This document shows, in pieces, positions 1 to 9,741 of a stretch of 60,092 nucleotides of DNA. The stretch comes from Croceifilum oryzae. Its GTDB lineage: Bacteria > Bacillota > Bacilli > Thermoactinomycetales > Thermoactinomycetaceae. The number at the start of each line of letters is the position of its first letter. Position 1 is the first letter of the stretch. The position numbers and the translations under genes were made by a program. Under the pieces are notes generated by a model. The model ran no database searches. It was not told where the DNA came from and saw only the letters and a program-made list of their open reading frames with translations. The stretch lies in the NCBI RefSeq assembly GCF_030814315.1, contig NZ_JAUSUV010000016.1, positions 1 to 60,092 of the forward strand, in the 5' to 3' direction.

Positions 1-803
1 GTCACACCGTCAATGCCATCAGTGCCCGATGGCCCTGTTGATCCAGTTGGTCCTGGAGTCCCAGCGCCGGTCGGCCCTGTAATGCCATCAGCGCCTGTCG
101 GTCCCGTCACACCATCAGTGCCCGATGGCCCTGTTGATCCAGTTGCCCCCGGAGTCCCAGCGCCGGTCGGCCCTGTAATACCATCAGCGCCGGTCGGTCC
201 TGTCACACCGTCAATGCCATCAATGCCCGATGGTCCTGTTGATCCAGTTGCCCCCGGAGTCCCAGCGCCGGTCGGTCCTGTAATACCATCAGCGCCGGTC
301 GGTCCTGTCACACCGTCAATGCCGTCAATGCCCGATGGTCCAGTCGGCCCTGGAGTACCAGCTCCCGTAATACCGGTCGGTCCAGTTACTCCATCAATGC
401 CCGTTGGCCCAGTCGCTCCAGTTGCCCCCGGAGTCCCAGCCCCTGTTGGTCCCGTTACGCCGTCAATACCTCTACTCCCAGTTGCCCCCGTCGATCCAGT
501 TGAACCTGTAGACCCAGCGCCGGTCGATGTTGATCCTCCGATGGGTCCTTGAGGTCCTTGGGCACCCTGTAAGCCTGTTGGTCCTACTACTCCGTCTATA
601 CCAGTTAGACCAGTTAGGCCAGTTCGTCCCCTACCTTGAGGTCCTCTAGGTCCTTTTGGTCCTTGAGGTCCACGGAGTCCATATCGACCCCGGCACCCTT
701 TAGGACCCTTAGGACCTTGAGGTCCTTGAGGTCCGCGTCGACCTCTGTATTTTCTAGAATAACCATGTAAGAAAGGAAGGATATATCTCCTACGTTGGCT
801 CAT
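1..803 (-). CDS. Collagen-like Gly-X-Y repeat protein, 3' end outside window
   Basis: On the minus strand an ATG at 803-801, preceded by AGGAGTGAGGAG, opens a frame that stays open to the window edge (267 codons seen). After a short basic start ([20 protein letters not shown]) the protein is an unbroken Gly-X-Y series: first Pro/Gln/Lys-rich triplets ([10 protein letters not shown]), then Thr/Ser-rich ones (GPTG, GATG, GSTG) with repeated GIDG and GAGTPG blocks. This is the composition of bacterial collagen-like proteins, such as exosporium or surface filaments of spore formers; a surface or spore-coat role is inference. There is no signal peptide. The repeat makes long open frames on the opposite strand, which are shadows. 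The C-terminal part that usually identifies the subfamily lies outside the window. Confidence 0.85.
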   Translation of the reverse strand, partial: MSQRRRYILPFLHGYSRKYRGRRGPQGPQGPKGPKGCRGRYGLRGPQGPKGPRGPQGRGRTGLTGLTGIDGVVGPTGLQGAQGPQGPIGGSTSTGAGSTGSTGSTGATGSRGIDGVTGPTGAGTPGATGATGPTGIDGVTGPTGITGAGTPGPTGPSGIDGIDGVTGPTGADGITGPTGAGTPGATGSTGPSGIDGIDGVTGPTGADGITGPTGAGTPGATGSTGPSGTDGVTGPTGADGITGPTGAGTPGPTGSTGPSGTDGIDGV

Positions 804-1160
804 CTCCTCACTCCTAAACTTTTGATATAACAGGATACGAATTCATAGCAGGAAGTGATATAAATAAATGACTATTTTTTATGTTTCGAGGATGAAACAA
901 TAGGGTCATAGACCAACGTCTGTCTGGTATCCCCATTGCTGAACACAAATAAATAATCCCTGCTCTATTAAAGAACAGGGAATTTCGTTGTACTATATTT
1001 CAGCAAGGAATCTACTACCATCCTCCTCGCCCTTTTTTGCTAGTCTACATATTTGTACATGCTTTTAAACAGAGAATCACTTACTGCAAGCGGACCACCT
1101 TGAACAAAGATCTGATCGATTCCTCCATTTATTCTTTATTGACGATTTTTCATATTTTTA
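804..1160. other. Divergent intergenic region, no gene seen
   Basis: This stretch separates the collagen-like gene (leftward) from the RHS gene (rightward). No plausible coding frame is visible. An imperfect hairpin lies at 957-981 (TCCCTG paired with CAGGGA around an AT-rich loop), without a convincing U-tract. The promoter for the RHS gene lies just to the right. Confidence 0.5.
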
Positions 1161-1190
1161 TTGACGAATTATTGTAAAATGAAATATATT
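1161..1190 (+). promoter_or_regulatory. Candidate SigA-type promoter of the RHS gene
   Basis: TTGACG at 1161-1166 and TATATT at 1185-1190 are separated by 18 bp in very AT-rich DNA, about 55 nt upstream of the chosen start. A second TTATTGACGA copy lies at 1137-1146. The assignment rests on sequence only. Confidence 0.5.
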
Positions 1191-1244
1191 TTTAGTGTAT
1201 TTTAAACAATTTTATATATATCTATGAAAAGGGGAGTATCGAGG

Positions 1245-3962
1245 ATGAGAAAGAAGAAACGAATGTTTCTCCGTAGAATGTTATTAATGATAATGTCATT
1301 TTTTATATTCTTTGGAACAGCATTCCCTACTTCTACCCATGCAGCTGATTTTGCTAGTACGACGTATAAAGCTGCTGAGTGGGGTTTTCTATCTGTTTAC
1401 ATGAATGCGAAAGATGCATGGAACAAGATGACGGATCAGTGGACCGTAGCATCGGAGAAGAGTAATGGAAGTAAGGAACTTACCGAGAATCAGAAGAGTC
1501 TACCAGTAAAAGAAACTACTCCTAAAGGAAAGAAGGTGGAAGATCCTAAGAGGACTAAGGAGTTAGTGGAACAAAGGAAGCTAAATGCGAAGTTCTACGA
1601 GCTTTCAGATAGTCGGATTGAAGCGGAGATAAGCTCAGATCCCGTCCACTATCGAGATTCGAATGGAAAATTACAAGATATAAAAAATGATATCTCGAAA
1701 GCGAACCAAAAGGGATATGTATATAGTAACGAAAAAAATCAATTTAAGACGTTCTTTAGCGATAGAGCAAATGAATTAGTCAAGATTACGAGTGGAAAAC
1801 ATGCTATATCGATGGGATTAAAAACTCCAGATAAATCGCAAGCCTCCCCGACTGTAAAAGGGAACATCATCTCGTTTCCAGATATCTTGAATAAAAGTAA
1901 AATCGAATATCAAACTGAAAATAGCAAAGTAAAAGAACGGATTATCTTAAACTCGAAACCAGAGAATAATGTATTTGACTTTGTACTAGAAACAGGCGAT
2001 TTAGAGCCAAAGGTACAATCAGATGGTACGATTTTATTTGTAGATAAAGGCGATGTTGGCGTTTTTAAGATTCCAAAGCCATTTATGTACGATAGTAAAA
2101 AAGAAGAAGATTCTCCTTATGGCTATGCTTGGAGCCATGATGTGAAGCAAGAAATTGTACACGTGGATGGTAAAAACATTTTACGTGTGACTGCCAATAA
2201 AGAATGGTTAAGCGATAGTAGTAGAAGTTTTCCAATTATTTTGGACCCCACATTAGAAATACAGCCAACTCCAGGTCACGGAGCCCAAAGTAGTAAAGAT
2301 ACGATGATTAACAGTTCCTCACCTACCACAAACTATAATGATAACTGGAAACTATCTGTAGGTGCAGATTCGTCGCAAACTTCACGCTCTCTTGTTAAAT
2401 TTGATACTTCTGTTATTCCATCAGGAAGTAAGATTGATTTTGCACAGGTACAGCTTTATTACGATCAAAACTTCTGTTCGGGTTGTAAGGATACGGACCA
2501 CGATGTAACCTTTAGCCTTCACCGAGTCCTTCAAGACTGGAATCCAGCCGAGGCTACTTGGAAGGAAGCGAAGAAAGGGGAGGCGTGGAAAACGCCAGGT
2601 GGAACGTTTCAGTCTAATGTAGAAGCAAGTACGTACGTGTTAGATAATACTGATTCAGATGGAGTCACGAAGAATGGTACATGGAACTTATCTTCCAATG
2701 TATCAGGCGGGGTCAATGGTAGTTATCATGCGGCACAGCCAAATGATAAGAGTGCGACTAACACCTTCACATGGAAGCCATACCTGAATGAAAGTGGAAC
2801 ATTTAATGTCGCGGCATCAAACGTAAAGGCATCCGACCGTGCGACTTCTGCCCCGTATACCATTGTTCATAATGGCGGGACATCGAAAGTCTACATCAAT
2901 CAACGGACTGCCGATACCACCTATCAATGGCTCGGGCAATTCAAATTTGCCGCTGGAGATAGTCACAGTATCACGCTTTCTAACTATGATTCGAGTAAAA
3001 AAGTAGATGGAGCCGTGATTGCTGATGCGATTCGTTTTACTAAGGTAGCCGAAGTGGACAAATCCGCCAACGTGAATAACCGCTGGCATGATTACACAGC
3101 GCGCGACCTCGTTCAATCTTGGGTCGATGGAAGCCAAGAAAACTATGGAGTCCTCATCAAAGCGAAGGATGAATCGAAAAAAGTAGGAGGCGTGCGGTAT
3201 ACGGCCAGTCAGAACTACGATGAAAACGCCGTTCGACCGAAGCTAAAAGTAGTTTACGGTAAGCCATCCGTTTTACTATCGGAGCCTACTAAGATTTATG
3301 CCAACGGTGCAGAATTGAAATGGACAAAGTATAGCCGTACTGACTTTGTGGAGTACCAAATCCATCGAAGTACAGATCAGGCTTTTATCCCAGACGAGAC
3401 TACCCTTGTCGCACCGATTCCGAATCAAAATACACTTACTTTCACCGATACCACAGCAACGCCAACACCTTCTTATAGCAGTAATCCATTTGGACGAGCC
3501 TATTTCTATCAGATTGCGGTGAAAACAGTAGACGGCACCATTGTTCCCTCTACGACTCAGCTTGTCCGGCTACCTAAATCGGGTATGACCATTCAAGTCT
3601 TGCAAAATGCTATTGATACTACTATATCGAGTGAGCATAAAAATACGAGCTTTAACTATCTAGATGAAAAAGGGAACCCGTGGGCATCCGTAGGGAACAA
3701 CAGTGCGACATTTGGCAACACCCGCTCTCTTTACAAGTTTGACCTCTCTTCCATTCCTAATACAGCGAAAGTGGTCGATGCTGACTTTAGTCTGTGGAGT
3801 TGGCAACGGGATAGCACAGGTACAACCAATGCTATCTATAACGCGCACTATCTATGGAAGGATTTTGAATCAGTTCCCAAGACCACATGGTCCAGTCACA
3901 ATGATGCCTTTCATAACTCGGTTCTCGATTTTGTTACCAACGTTACCAATGATCCTAAGTGA
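1245..3962 (+). CDS. WapA-like RHS toxin, N-terminal part ending at an in-frame TGA
   Basis: The ATG at 1245 is preferred over the one at 1224 because AAAAGGGGAG lies 8 nt before it. The product starts with a basic stretch and a hydrophobic core ending THAA, a Sec signal peptide. Next comes a charged linker, then a DNRLRE-type surface domain (about residues 335-460) interrupted by a golvesin C-terminal-like domain (around 510-600, ending GAVIADAIRF), an Fn3-like stretch and the start of a second DNRLRE domain. The frame stops at TGA 3960-3962 in the middle of that domain. The same frame resumes at once with LNWDVTSAAARWVKDGS, the expected continuation. In B. subtilis WapA such domains sit on the cell wall and display the RHS shell. 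Either this is a nonsense mutation or the TGA is read through. Confidence 0.85.
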   Translation: MRKKKRMFLRRMLLMIMSFFIFFGTAFPTSTHAADFASTTYKAAEWGFLSVYMNAKDAWNKMTDQWTVASEKSNGSKELTENQKSLPVKETTPKGKKVEDPKRTKELVEQRKLNAKFYELSDSRIEAEISSDPVHYRDSNGKLQDIKNDISKANQKGYVYSNEKNQFKTFFSDRANELVKITSGKHAISMGLKTPDKSQASPTVKGNIISFPDILNKSKIEYQTENSKVKERIILNSKPENNVFDFVLETGDLEPKVQSDGTILFVDKGDVGVFKIPKPFMYDSKKEEDSPYGYAWSHDVKQEIVHVDGKNILRVTANKEWLSDSSRSFPIILDPTLEIQPTPGHGAQSSKDTMINSSSPTTNYNDNWKLSVGADSSQTSRSLVKFDTSVIPSGSKIDFAQVQLYYDQNFCSGCKDTDHDVTFSLHRVLQDWNPAEATWKEAKKGEAWKTPGGTFQSNVEASTYVLDNTDSDGVTKNGTWNLSSNVSGGVNGSYHAAQPNDKSATNTFTWKPYLNESGTFNVAASNVKASDRATSAPYTIVHNGGTSKVYINQRTADTTYQWLGQFKFAAGDSHSITLSNYDSSKKVDGAVIADAIRFTKVAEVDKSANVNNRWHDYTARDLVQSWVDGSQENYGVLIKAKDESKKVGGVRYTASQNYDENAVRPKLKVVYGKPSVLLSEPTKIYANGAELKWTKYSRTDFVEYQIHRSTDQAFIPDETTLVAPIPNQNTLTFTDTTATPTPSYSSNPFGRAYFYQIAVKTVDGTIVPSTTQLVRLPKSGMTIQVLQNAIDTTISSEHKNTSFNYLDEKGNPWASVGNNSATFGNTRSLYKFDLSSIPNTAKVVDADFSLWSWQRDSTGTTNAIYNAHYLWKDFESVPKTTWSSHNDAFHNSVLDFVTNVTNDPK

Positions 3963-4028
3963 CTCAATTGGGACGTCACGTCCGCCGCTGCCAGATGGGT
4001 CAAAGATGGTTCGAGCAATAGAGGTCTC

Positions 4029-7000
4029 ATGATTCGCCAAAGTGACGAAGGAAGCAAGACAGCGAAAGAAAAACTACTTACGGTTAGTAGTGAGATGACC
4101 CTAGCTCCACAGCTGAAGCCGAAGCTAAAGGTTGTCTATATCGATAAAAAAGCCGCTAATTCATACTACGCACCAAAAACGCCTACTACGATGAAGGCAG
4201 GCGAAACGTATCCTGTGGAGATTACTCTCTCCAACCCGACGGATACCGCATGGAGCGGTAGTACTGATTCTCTTGGTTGCCACTGGGCATTACCGAATGG
4301 AACCGATCGCACCACCGAAGATAACTGTGTCGGGGCGCAATTTAAGCCGATTGATGCGAACGGCAATGAGTCTGTTACCACGGTCAATATCCCAGCGGGG
4401 GACACGATTACCGTTCGAGGAAATGTAAAAGCTCCTGCCATTAGCCAGCCGAACAAACTCCGTGAGGGGTTAGTCCTTCAGTGGGATTTGAAATTAAATG
4501 GCACATGGTTATCCAAGAGTGCAGATCCGATTCCTACTCTTAACCAGTTTGTTATGGTTGAAGACCCAAATGGAGCAAAGGATTTAGGGAATGACGATAA
4601 TCATGCTTCCACAGATGAAGCAACAGGTACAGGCAGTAGCGCGAGCATGAACTTATATCGCGGAAATGCCAACTTTAGCTATTCTGTTTTTAGCAACCCA
4701 TCCCGCGGCGATTTTATAAGCTCTGTGGACCTTACGTATAACAGTTTAGACACGAGTGATTCTGTGATCGGAGCGGGTTGGTCTCTTGATACCTCTAGTT
4801 TCGTTCGCCTCGGATCTTCGATGGAAGACCTAGTCTATATGGATAAACAGGGTCAAATTGTACAAGGCTCTATGAATCTATCAGATAGTGATGGGACAAG
4901 CCATACCTTTACATGGGACTCCAAAGCAAAAGAGTTCAAGTCTCAACCGGGAGATGAGCTGTACCTTCAATATCTACAAGGTGGTTCCAGTAGTAAGAAA
5001 TGGGTGATTACAGAACCGAACCGTAGCCAATTCTTCTTTGATGAAAAAGGATACATGACGGAGGCATCCGATCAAACGGGGAACCTCCTTAAGTACACGT
5101 ATGAGGAGAGAGCCGTTAACAATAAGCCTGTGAAGATGCTCCGTTACATCACAGATGCAGCGGGCAGGCAAACCGTAACCATTGACTACAACGACAACAA
5201 CAAAGTCTCTCGGATCAAAGCAGTTAAACCAACTCTGTCCGATGTACCACAACAAGTAGTTGAATTTACCTATGATGCATCGAACCGCTTAGTGAAATTT
5301 ACTGACGGGGCAGGGACCGATGTAGCGAAGTCGTACGAGTTTGTTTACGACTTGCTTTCTACTAACGTAATCAACCAAATCAAGGACCCAAAAGGAAACA
5401 TTACCAAGTTTGACTACTATACGGATGGCGAGAACAAGCACCGTGTGAGTAAGATGACCAACCGGAAAAACGAAGTCATCACGTACACGTATAACGATAA
5501 AGAGAAAGAACGGATTGAAACCGACCTAAAAGGAAATTCCACCAAGTATCTCATGGATGATAAGGGGAACCTCATCAAATCTACCGATGCGAAAGGGAAC
5601 GTGACAGAGTATCAGTACGATGCCAATCGAAACCTGACGTGGAAAAAAGACCCGAATGGAGCTATTACGACTTGGACCTATGATGAACTGGGTAATGTTC
5701 TAACCATGACTGACCCAGTCAATAATGCCATCTCGGACACAAGCAAGCGAAAATTCGTCCGCTACAATTACCAGTATTCGATGAATAAGCATGTAGCCGA
5801 ATTGATTCAAATCACTTCGCCAGAAGGACGTGTTACGAAGAATACCTATGACACACTGGGTAACCTGATTTCGGTCGAAGATACCGAAGGAAATAAGACA
5901 ACGACCGCTTATTACGGAAATACCGATCTTGTCAAAAGCATCACCAATGCCAACGGAAAAACCACAACCTTTGGCGATCCGGATGCACCCGACTTTGGCT
6001 ACGATGTGACAGGAAAGCCGAAGAAAGTGACGAATTCCTTAGGAGAGACGACGCTCACCCAGTATGATGATTTTGGACAGGTGATCTCATCTACCAATTC
6101 GCAAGGAAAAACGTCTACTTTCAACTTCGACGTCTTCGGTCGTCCACTCGATTCCAAAATACCGAAGGATCAGGCTAAGGGAGAATACATTGTCAATCCA
6201 GCACCCGTCTATGATGCCAGTGATAATGTAATTGAGAAAACAACCCCAACGGGTGCAAAATTCCGCTACAAATATGATGAATATGATCGAATGATCGAAG
6301 AAATTGAACCGAAAGACAATCCAAGCGATCCAGAAAAGAAAACCACGTATTTCTATGATGTACTTGGGAATCTGGTCAAAGAAGTGGAGCCGAAAGGGAA
6401 CCTCACTGACGACCCAGACGACTATACCACCAAGTATGAGTACAACGAGCTAAATAAACTTGTATCGATAACCAATAGTCAAGGGTATAAGATTACCTAT
6501 GAATATGACTCTGTCGGAAATCAAGTGAAAGTGACCCAGCCAAAGGGAAACCTCACTCCTGACAATCCGAATGACTATGTCACCACCACTACCTTTGATC
6601 TAAACAACAATCCGATCAAAGCAACGGACATTGATGGAAAATCGATTGAAACCGTGTACGATGCAGACGGCAAGACCATCGAAAACAAAGATAAACAGGG
6701 TAATGTTCACAAAGTCTCGTATAACATCCGAGGGCTTGTAGCAGAAGAGCAGACCCCCTATCAGTCAGGAAAGACCCGAACCACTCGCTATACGTATGAC
6801 AAACTGGGCAATGTCACTCAAGTCGATCCACCACGTGGAACCGCTACACCGTATGCTGACGACTTCGTGCAAAAGAAAACCTACGATGATCTCGGTCGTG
6901 TGAAAGAAATCATATTCCCACGTGATCCGAATAGCCCGAACCCACGCTTCAAGGAAGAGCAGAAAATCATCTACAACTATGATGAAGTGGGCAACGTCAC

Positions 7001-9707
7001 GTCGGTTAGCACCCCGCCTTCCGAGGGACAAACCGAGCGTAACGTCTCTACCTTCACCTATTATGACAACGGCTTGCTGAAAACCGTTACGGATGGCTGG
7101 GGTGTAAAAACCACCTATGATTACAACCAAATCGGGAGCCAAGTAGAACGTGTTGTAACCAGTTCCGATGGGAAAGTCGAACGGAAAATGACGTGGGATT
7201 ATTACCAAGACGGCAAACTGAAGAAAAACGTAGATGAAGGTCTACAAAACAAAGGTAGCTCAGCAGATACCGAGCGGAAACAGTTTGAGTATGTTTACGA
7301 TATAAATGGCAACATTCTTTCCATGAAAGATTCCAGTAGCAACAAAAAAGTAGACGAATATCGTACTGCCTACACCCCTCTCAACCAAGTGAAAGAGGTA
7401 CAGGAAGTCGTAGATGGCATCGTCAAACGAGGGATCCAATACGACTACGATGTTCACGGGAACTTGCTCAAGCAAGAGTACTCGGACAACATCTCCGAAT
7501 ACAGTTACAACGGCTTGGATCAAGTAACACAGTTCTCACAAAAGAAATCCGCTCAGGACAACAAACCGCAAATCTACAACTATCAGTACACGGTGAGCGG
7601 AAAGACCAAGCAAGAAACCAAGCCAAATGGAACCGTAACCGATTATCAATACAACCTAGACGGCTCCATGGCACAATGGGAAACCAAGAAAACAAATGGG
7701 ACATCCTTACAAAAGCATACCTATGAGTATGACTTGCATGGAAACCCAACCAAGGATGTTTATACCGGTCTCGATGCGAACAACAAGACGATCAATAACA
7801 CGTACGCATACACCTACGACCCACGAGATCGCCTCGTCCGCTATGACAAATCGGGAACCCAATCCTCCACAGAGGAATATGTCCTCGATGCGAATAGCAA
7901 CCTCGTGCAAAAAACGAAGGACGGTGTACTCTCCACCTACAAATACGATAAAAATCGTCTTATCGAGGAAACCGAAGCAGGGCTTGCATCCAAGTACATC
8001 TACGATGCAATGGGTCGTATTGAAAAGATTACGTCCGATGGGAAAGACAAAGAAACCTTCGTCTATGACCAATTTGATCGTACCGTCGAGCATACGAAAC
8101 TAGACAAAGATAAAGCTACCACCATCAAATCCCGTTTCACCTATGACCCACTCGATCGAACTACTTCTAAAGTAGAAAAAGCAGGTACAGATAACGAAAA
8201 GGCAACTGCTTTTAACTATCTAGGTACAAGCGACCAAGTCCTATCAGAAGAAGTCGCCGGTAAGATGACTAGATCCTACACCTACTCCGCATGGGGCGAG
8301 CGGATGACCATGCTAAAAGAGGATACGAAGGAGCTTTCCTACTTCGAAGCAGGGAACCGTGGCGTTGAGATGCTCACCGACGAGCAGGGAAATGTCCGTT
8401 CCACATACGGATATACGCCTTATGGTGAAGACGATAAGGACATGTTTACCGGTGTAGACAAGATCGATGCAACCAAGCCCGATCAGGACATGTACAACCC
8501 ATTCCGCTACGAAGGCAAGCGCTGGGATCCAAATACCAAGTCCTACGACCTCGGATTCCGTGATTATCGCCCGGGAGAAGGAAGATTCCTCAGTAGTGAC
8601 TCCTATAATGGAGCCGGTGCACACCTAGCTCTTATGATGGACGCAGGAAACTACAACCTGTACGGCTACGCTGGAGGAAATCCGATTTCCAATAGTGACC
8701 CAGATGGTCATTTCTGGGGCGAATTATGGGACAAAGCCAAGTCAGCAGGAAGCGCTATTGTTTCAGGCATATCTGAAGGTGTTTCATGGGCTTATGATAA
8801 AGTTTCCACAGGAATTAAAAAGGCTTACAATACCGTTTCTTCTGGTGTGAAAAAAATCTACAATAAAGTGAAGAGCGGAGTTAAGAAAGTTTACAACAAG
8901 GTCAAAAAGTTAGCAAAGAAAGTCTACAATACCGTCAAGAAGGCCTATAATAAGGTTAAGAAAACGGTCAAAAAGATTGTGAACAAGGTCAAGAACTACG
9001 TCAAAAATGTGGTCAAGCCTGCCGTCAAGAGAATCGTTAATAGCGTCAAGAAAGCGGTTCAGTCTGCTCCAAAATCGGCTTCGCAGTTTATTAGAGGGGC
9101 TAGTGATAGGGCGTTTAGTAATACTCTTACCTTTGGAATTGCAGATATAAGTGACCCTCACGAAGAAAAGGGGTTAGCCTATCATCTAGGAGCAATAGCA
9201 GGAGATGTCCTCACCATGGTAGGTGGCATATCTGCCACAGTTGGTGGTGGAGGCGAAGTCATTGTAGCCTGTGGAACAACTGCATGTGCCGCCGCCGCTC
9301 CAGGTGCCGCCGCAGCCTCTTGGGGTGTTGGTGCTACAGGTGGCGGAGCCAAGAATCTTGGTCAGGATATTTCCTCTTTGATCAATATGTTTTCTAGTGG
9401 TGGAGGCTCTAAGCCTATACAGGTTCACCACTATGTAACAAATAAAAGTAAAACCTATACACCCAAAATGAAAGAAATTACAGATAAGTATGGACTTGAT
9501 TTAGATGATGCTTGGAATAAAGAGGCATTGCCACATCAAGGAAGACATCCGTATGCTTATCATGATCATGTTTTATCTCAATTGGAAAAATTTGATGGTA
9601 TTGCGAAAGGGGATAGAAATACATTCTTGAACCTATTTGAAGGTCTTAAAAGTGAAATAAGAACGAATCCTGATATGCTGTATAAAAACTATTGGAGAAA
9701 TCAATAA
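4029..9707 (+). CDS. WapA-like RHS toxin, YD-repeat shell with C-terminal AHH-type nuclease
   Basis: This is the same reading frame as the preceding ORF, separated only by the TGA. The first ATG after it is 4029, with a weak TAGAGG 4 nt upstream, so independent initiation is possible but doubtful. It encodes the end of the second DNRLRE domain, a beta-sandwich region, then more than 1000 residues of YD repeats (forms such as YDELGNV, YEYDSVGN). The RHS-associated core follows (PFRYEGKRWDPN to GNPISNSDPDGH, around residues 1490-1560). After it come a Lys/Tyr/Val-rich amphipathic repeat region (KKVYNKVKK-type units), a Gly/Ala-rich hydrophobic stretch, and about 100 residues resembling the AHH toxin family of the HNH/EndoVII fold (HHYVTNKSK, then LPHQGRHPYAYHDHVL). 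Delivery to neighbouring cells and DNA cleavage are family-based inference. Confidence 0.88.
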   Translation: MIRQSDEGSKTAKEKLLTVSSEMTLAPQLKPKLKVVYIDKKAANSYYAPKTPTTMKAGETYPVEITLSNPTDTAWSGSTDSLGCHWALPNGTDRTTEDNCVGAQFKPIDANGNESVTTVNIPAGDTITVRGNVKAPAISQPNKLREGLVLQWDLKLNGTWLSKSADPIPTLNQFVMVEDPNGAKDLGNDDNHASTDEATGTGSSASMNLYRGNANFSYSVFSNPSRGDFISSVDLTYNSLDTSDSVIGAGWSLDTSSFVRLGSSMEDLVYMDKQGQIVQGSMNLSDSDGTSHTFTWDSKAKEFKSQPGDELYLQYLQGGSSSKKWVITEPNRSQFFFDEKGYMTEASDQTGNLLKYTYEERAVNNKPVKMLRYITDAAGRQTVTIDYNDNNKVSRIKAVKPTLSDVPQQVVEFTYDASNRLVKFTDGAGTDVAKSYEFVYDLLSTNVINQIKDPKGNITKFDYYTDGENKHRVSKMTNRKNEVITYTYNDKEKERIETDLKGNSTKYLMDDKGNLIKSTDAKGNVTEYQYDANRNLTWKKDPNGAITTWTYDELGNVLTMTDPVNNAISDTSKRKFVRYNYQYSMNKHVAELIQITSPEGRVTKNTYDTLGNLISVEDTEGNKTTTAYYGNTDLVKSITNANGKTTTFGDPDAPDFGYDVTGKPKKVTNSLGETTLTQYDDFGQVISSTNSQGKTSTFNFDVFGRPLDSKIPKDQAKGEYIVNPAPVYDASDNVIEKTTPTGAKFRYKYDEYDRMIEEIEPKDNPSDPEKKTTYFYDVLGNLVKEVEPKGNLTDDPDDYTTKYEYNELNKLVSITNSQGYKITYEYDSVGNQVKVTQPKGNLTPDNPNDYVTTTTFDLNNNPIKATDIDGKSIETVYDADGKTIENKDKQGNVHKVSYNIRGLVAEEQTPYQSGKTRTTRYTYDKLGNVTQVDPPRGTATPYADDFVQKKTYDDLGRVKEIIFPRDPNSPNPRFKEEQKIIYNYDEVGNVTSVSTPPSEGQTERNVSTFTYYDNGLLKTVTDGWGVKTTYDYNQIGSQVERVVTSSDGKVERKMTWDYYQDGKLKKNVDEGLQNKGSSADTERKQFEYVYDINGNILSMKDSSSNKKVDEYRTAYTPLNQVKEVQEVVDGIVKRGIQYDYDVHGNLLKQEYSDNISEYSYNGLDQVTQFSQKKSAQDNKPQIYNYQYTVSGKTKQETKPNGTVTDYQYNLDGSMAQWETKKTNGTSLQKHTYEYDLHGNPTKDVYTGLDANNKTINNTYAYTYDPRDRLVRYDKSGTQSSTEEYVLDANSNLVQKTKDGVLSTYKYDKNRLIEETEAGLASKYIYDAMGRIEKITSDGKDKETFVYDQFDRTVEHTKLDKDKATTIKSRFTYDPLDRTTSKVEKAGTDNEKATAFNYLGTSDQVLSEEVAGKMTRSYTYSAWGERMTMLKEDTKELSYFEAGNRGVEMLTDEQGNVRSTYGYTPYGEDDKDMFTGVDKIDATKPDQDMYNPFRYEGKRWDPNTKSYDLGFRDYRPGEGRFLSSDSYNGAGAHLALMMDAGNYNLYGYAGGNPISNSDPDGHFWGELWDKAKSAGSAIVSGISEGVSWAYDKVSTGIKKAYNTVSSGVKKIYNKVKSGVKKVYNKVKKLAKKVYNTVKKAYNKVKKTVKKIVNKVKNYVKNVVKPAVKRIVNSVKKAVQSAPKSASQFIRGASDRAFSNTLTFGIADISDPHEEKGLAYHLGAIAGDVLTMVGGISATVGGGGEVIVACGTTACAAAAPGAAAASWGVGATGGGAKNLGQDISSLINMFSSGGGSKPIQVHHYVTNKSKTYTPKMKEITDKYGLDLDDAWNKEALPHQGRHPYAYHDHVLSQLEKFDGIAKGDRNTFLNLFEGLKSEIRTNPDMLYKNYWRNQ

Positions 9708-9719
9708 GATTTCTCCAAT
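9691..9719 (+). other. Perfect hairpin with the toxin stop codon in its loop
   Basis: ATTGGAGAAATC (9691-9702) pairs exactly with GATTTCTCCAAT (9708-9719). The five-base loop AATAA contains the TAA stop. There is no U-tract after the stem, so it does not look like a normal terminator. It lies 22 nt before the immunity start. Confidence 0.6.
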
Positions 9720-9741
9720 TACTAAGCGGTGGTGAATGTTG

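Noticed and set aside
13-552. Long plus-strand proline-rich open frame
   Set aside because: It is the antisense shadow of the Gly-X-Y repeat on the minus strand; it has no ribosome site, and the minus strand has a good start and collagen composition.
1-560. Regular short repeats resembling a CRISPR array
   Set aside because: Units are multiples of 9 bp (Gly-X-Y codon triplets) with no unique spacers; it is coding repeat.
957-981. Hairpin as terminator between the collagen-like and RHS genes
   Set aside because: The stem is short with a mismatch, no good U-tract follows on the plus strand, and no gene ends there on either strand.
3960-3962. TGA read as selenocysteine
   Set aside because: No SECIS-like stem-loop stands immediately downstream, and the DNRLRE domain does not need a selenocysteine at this position.
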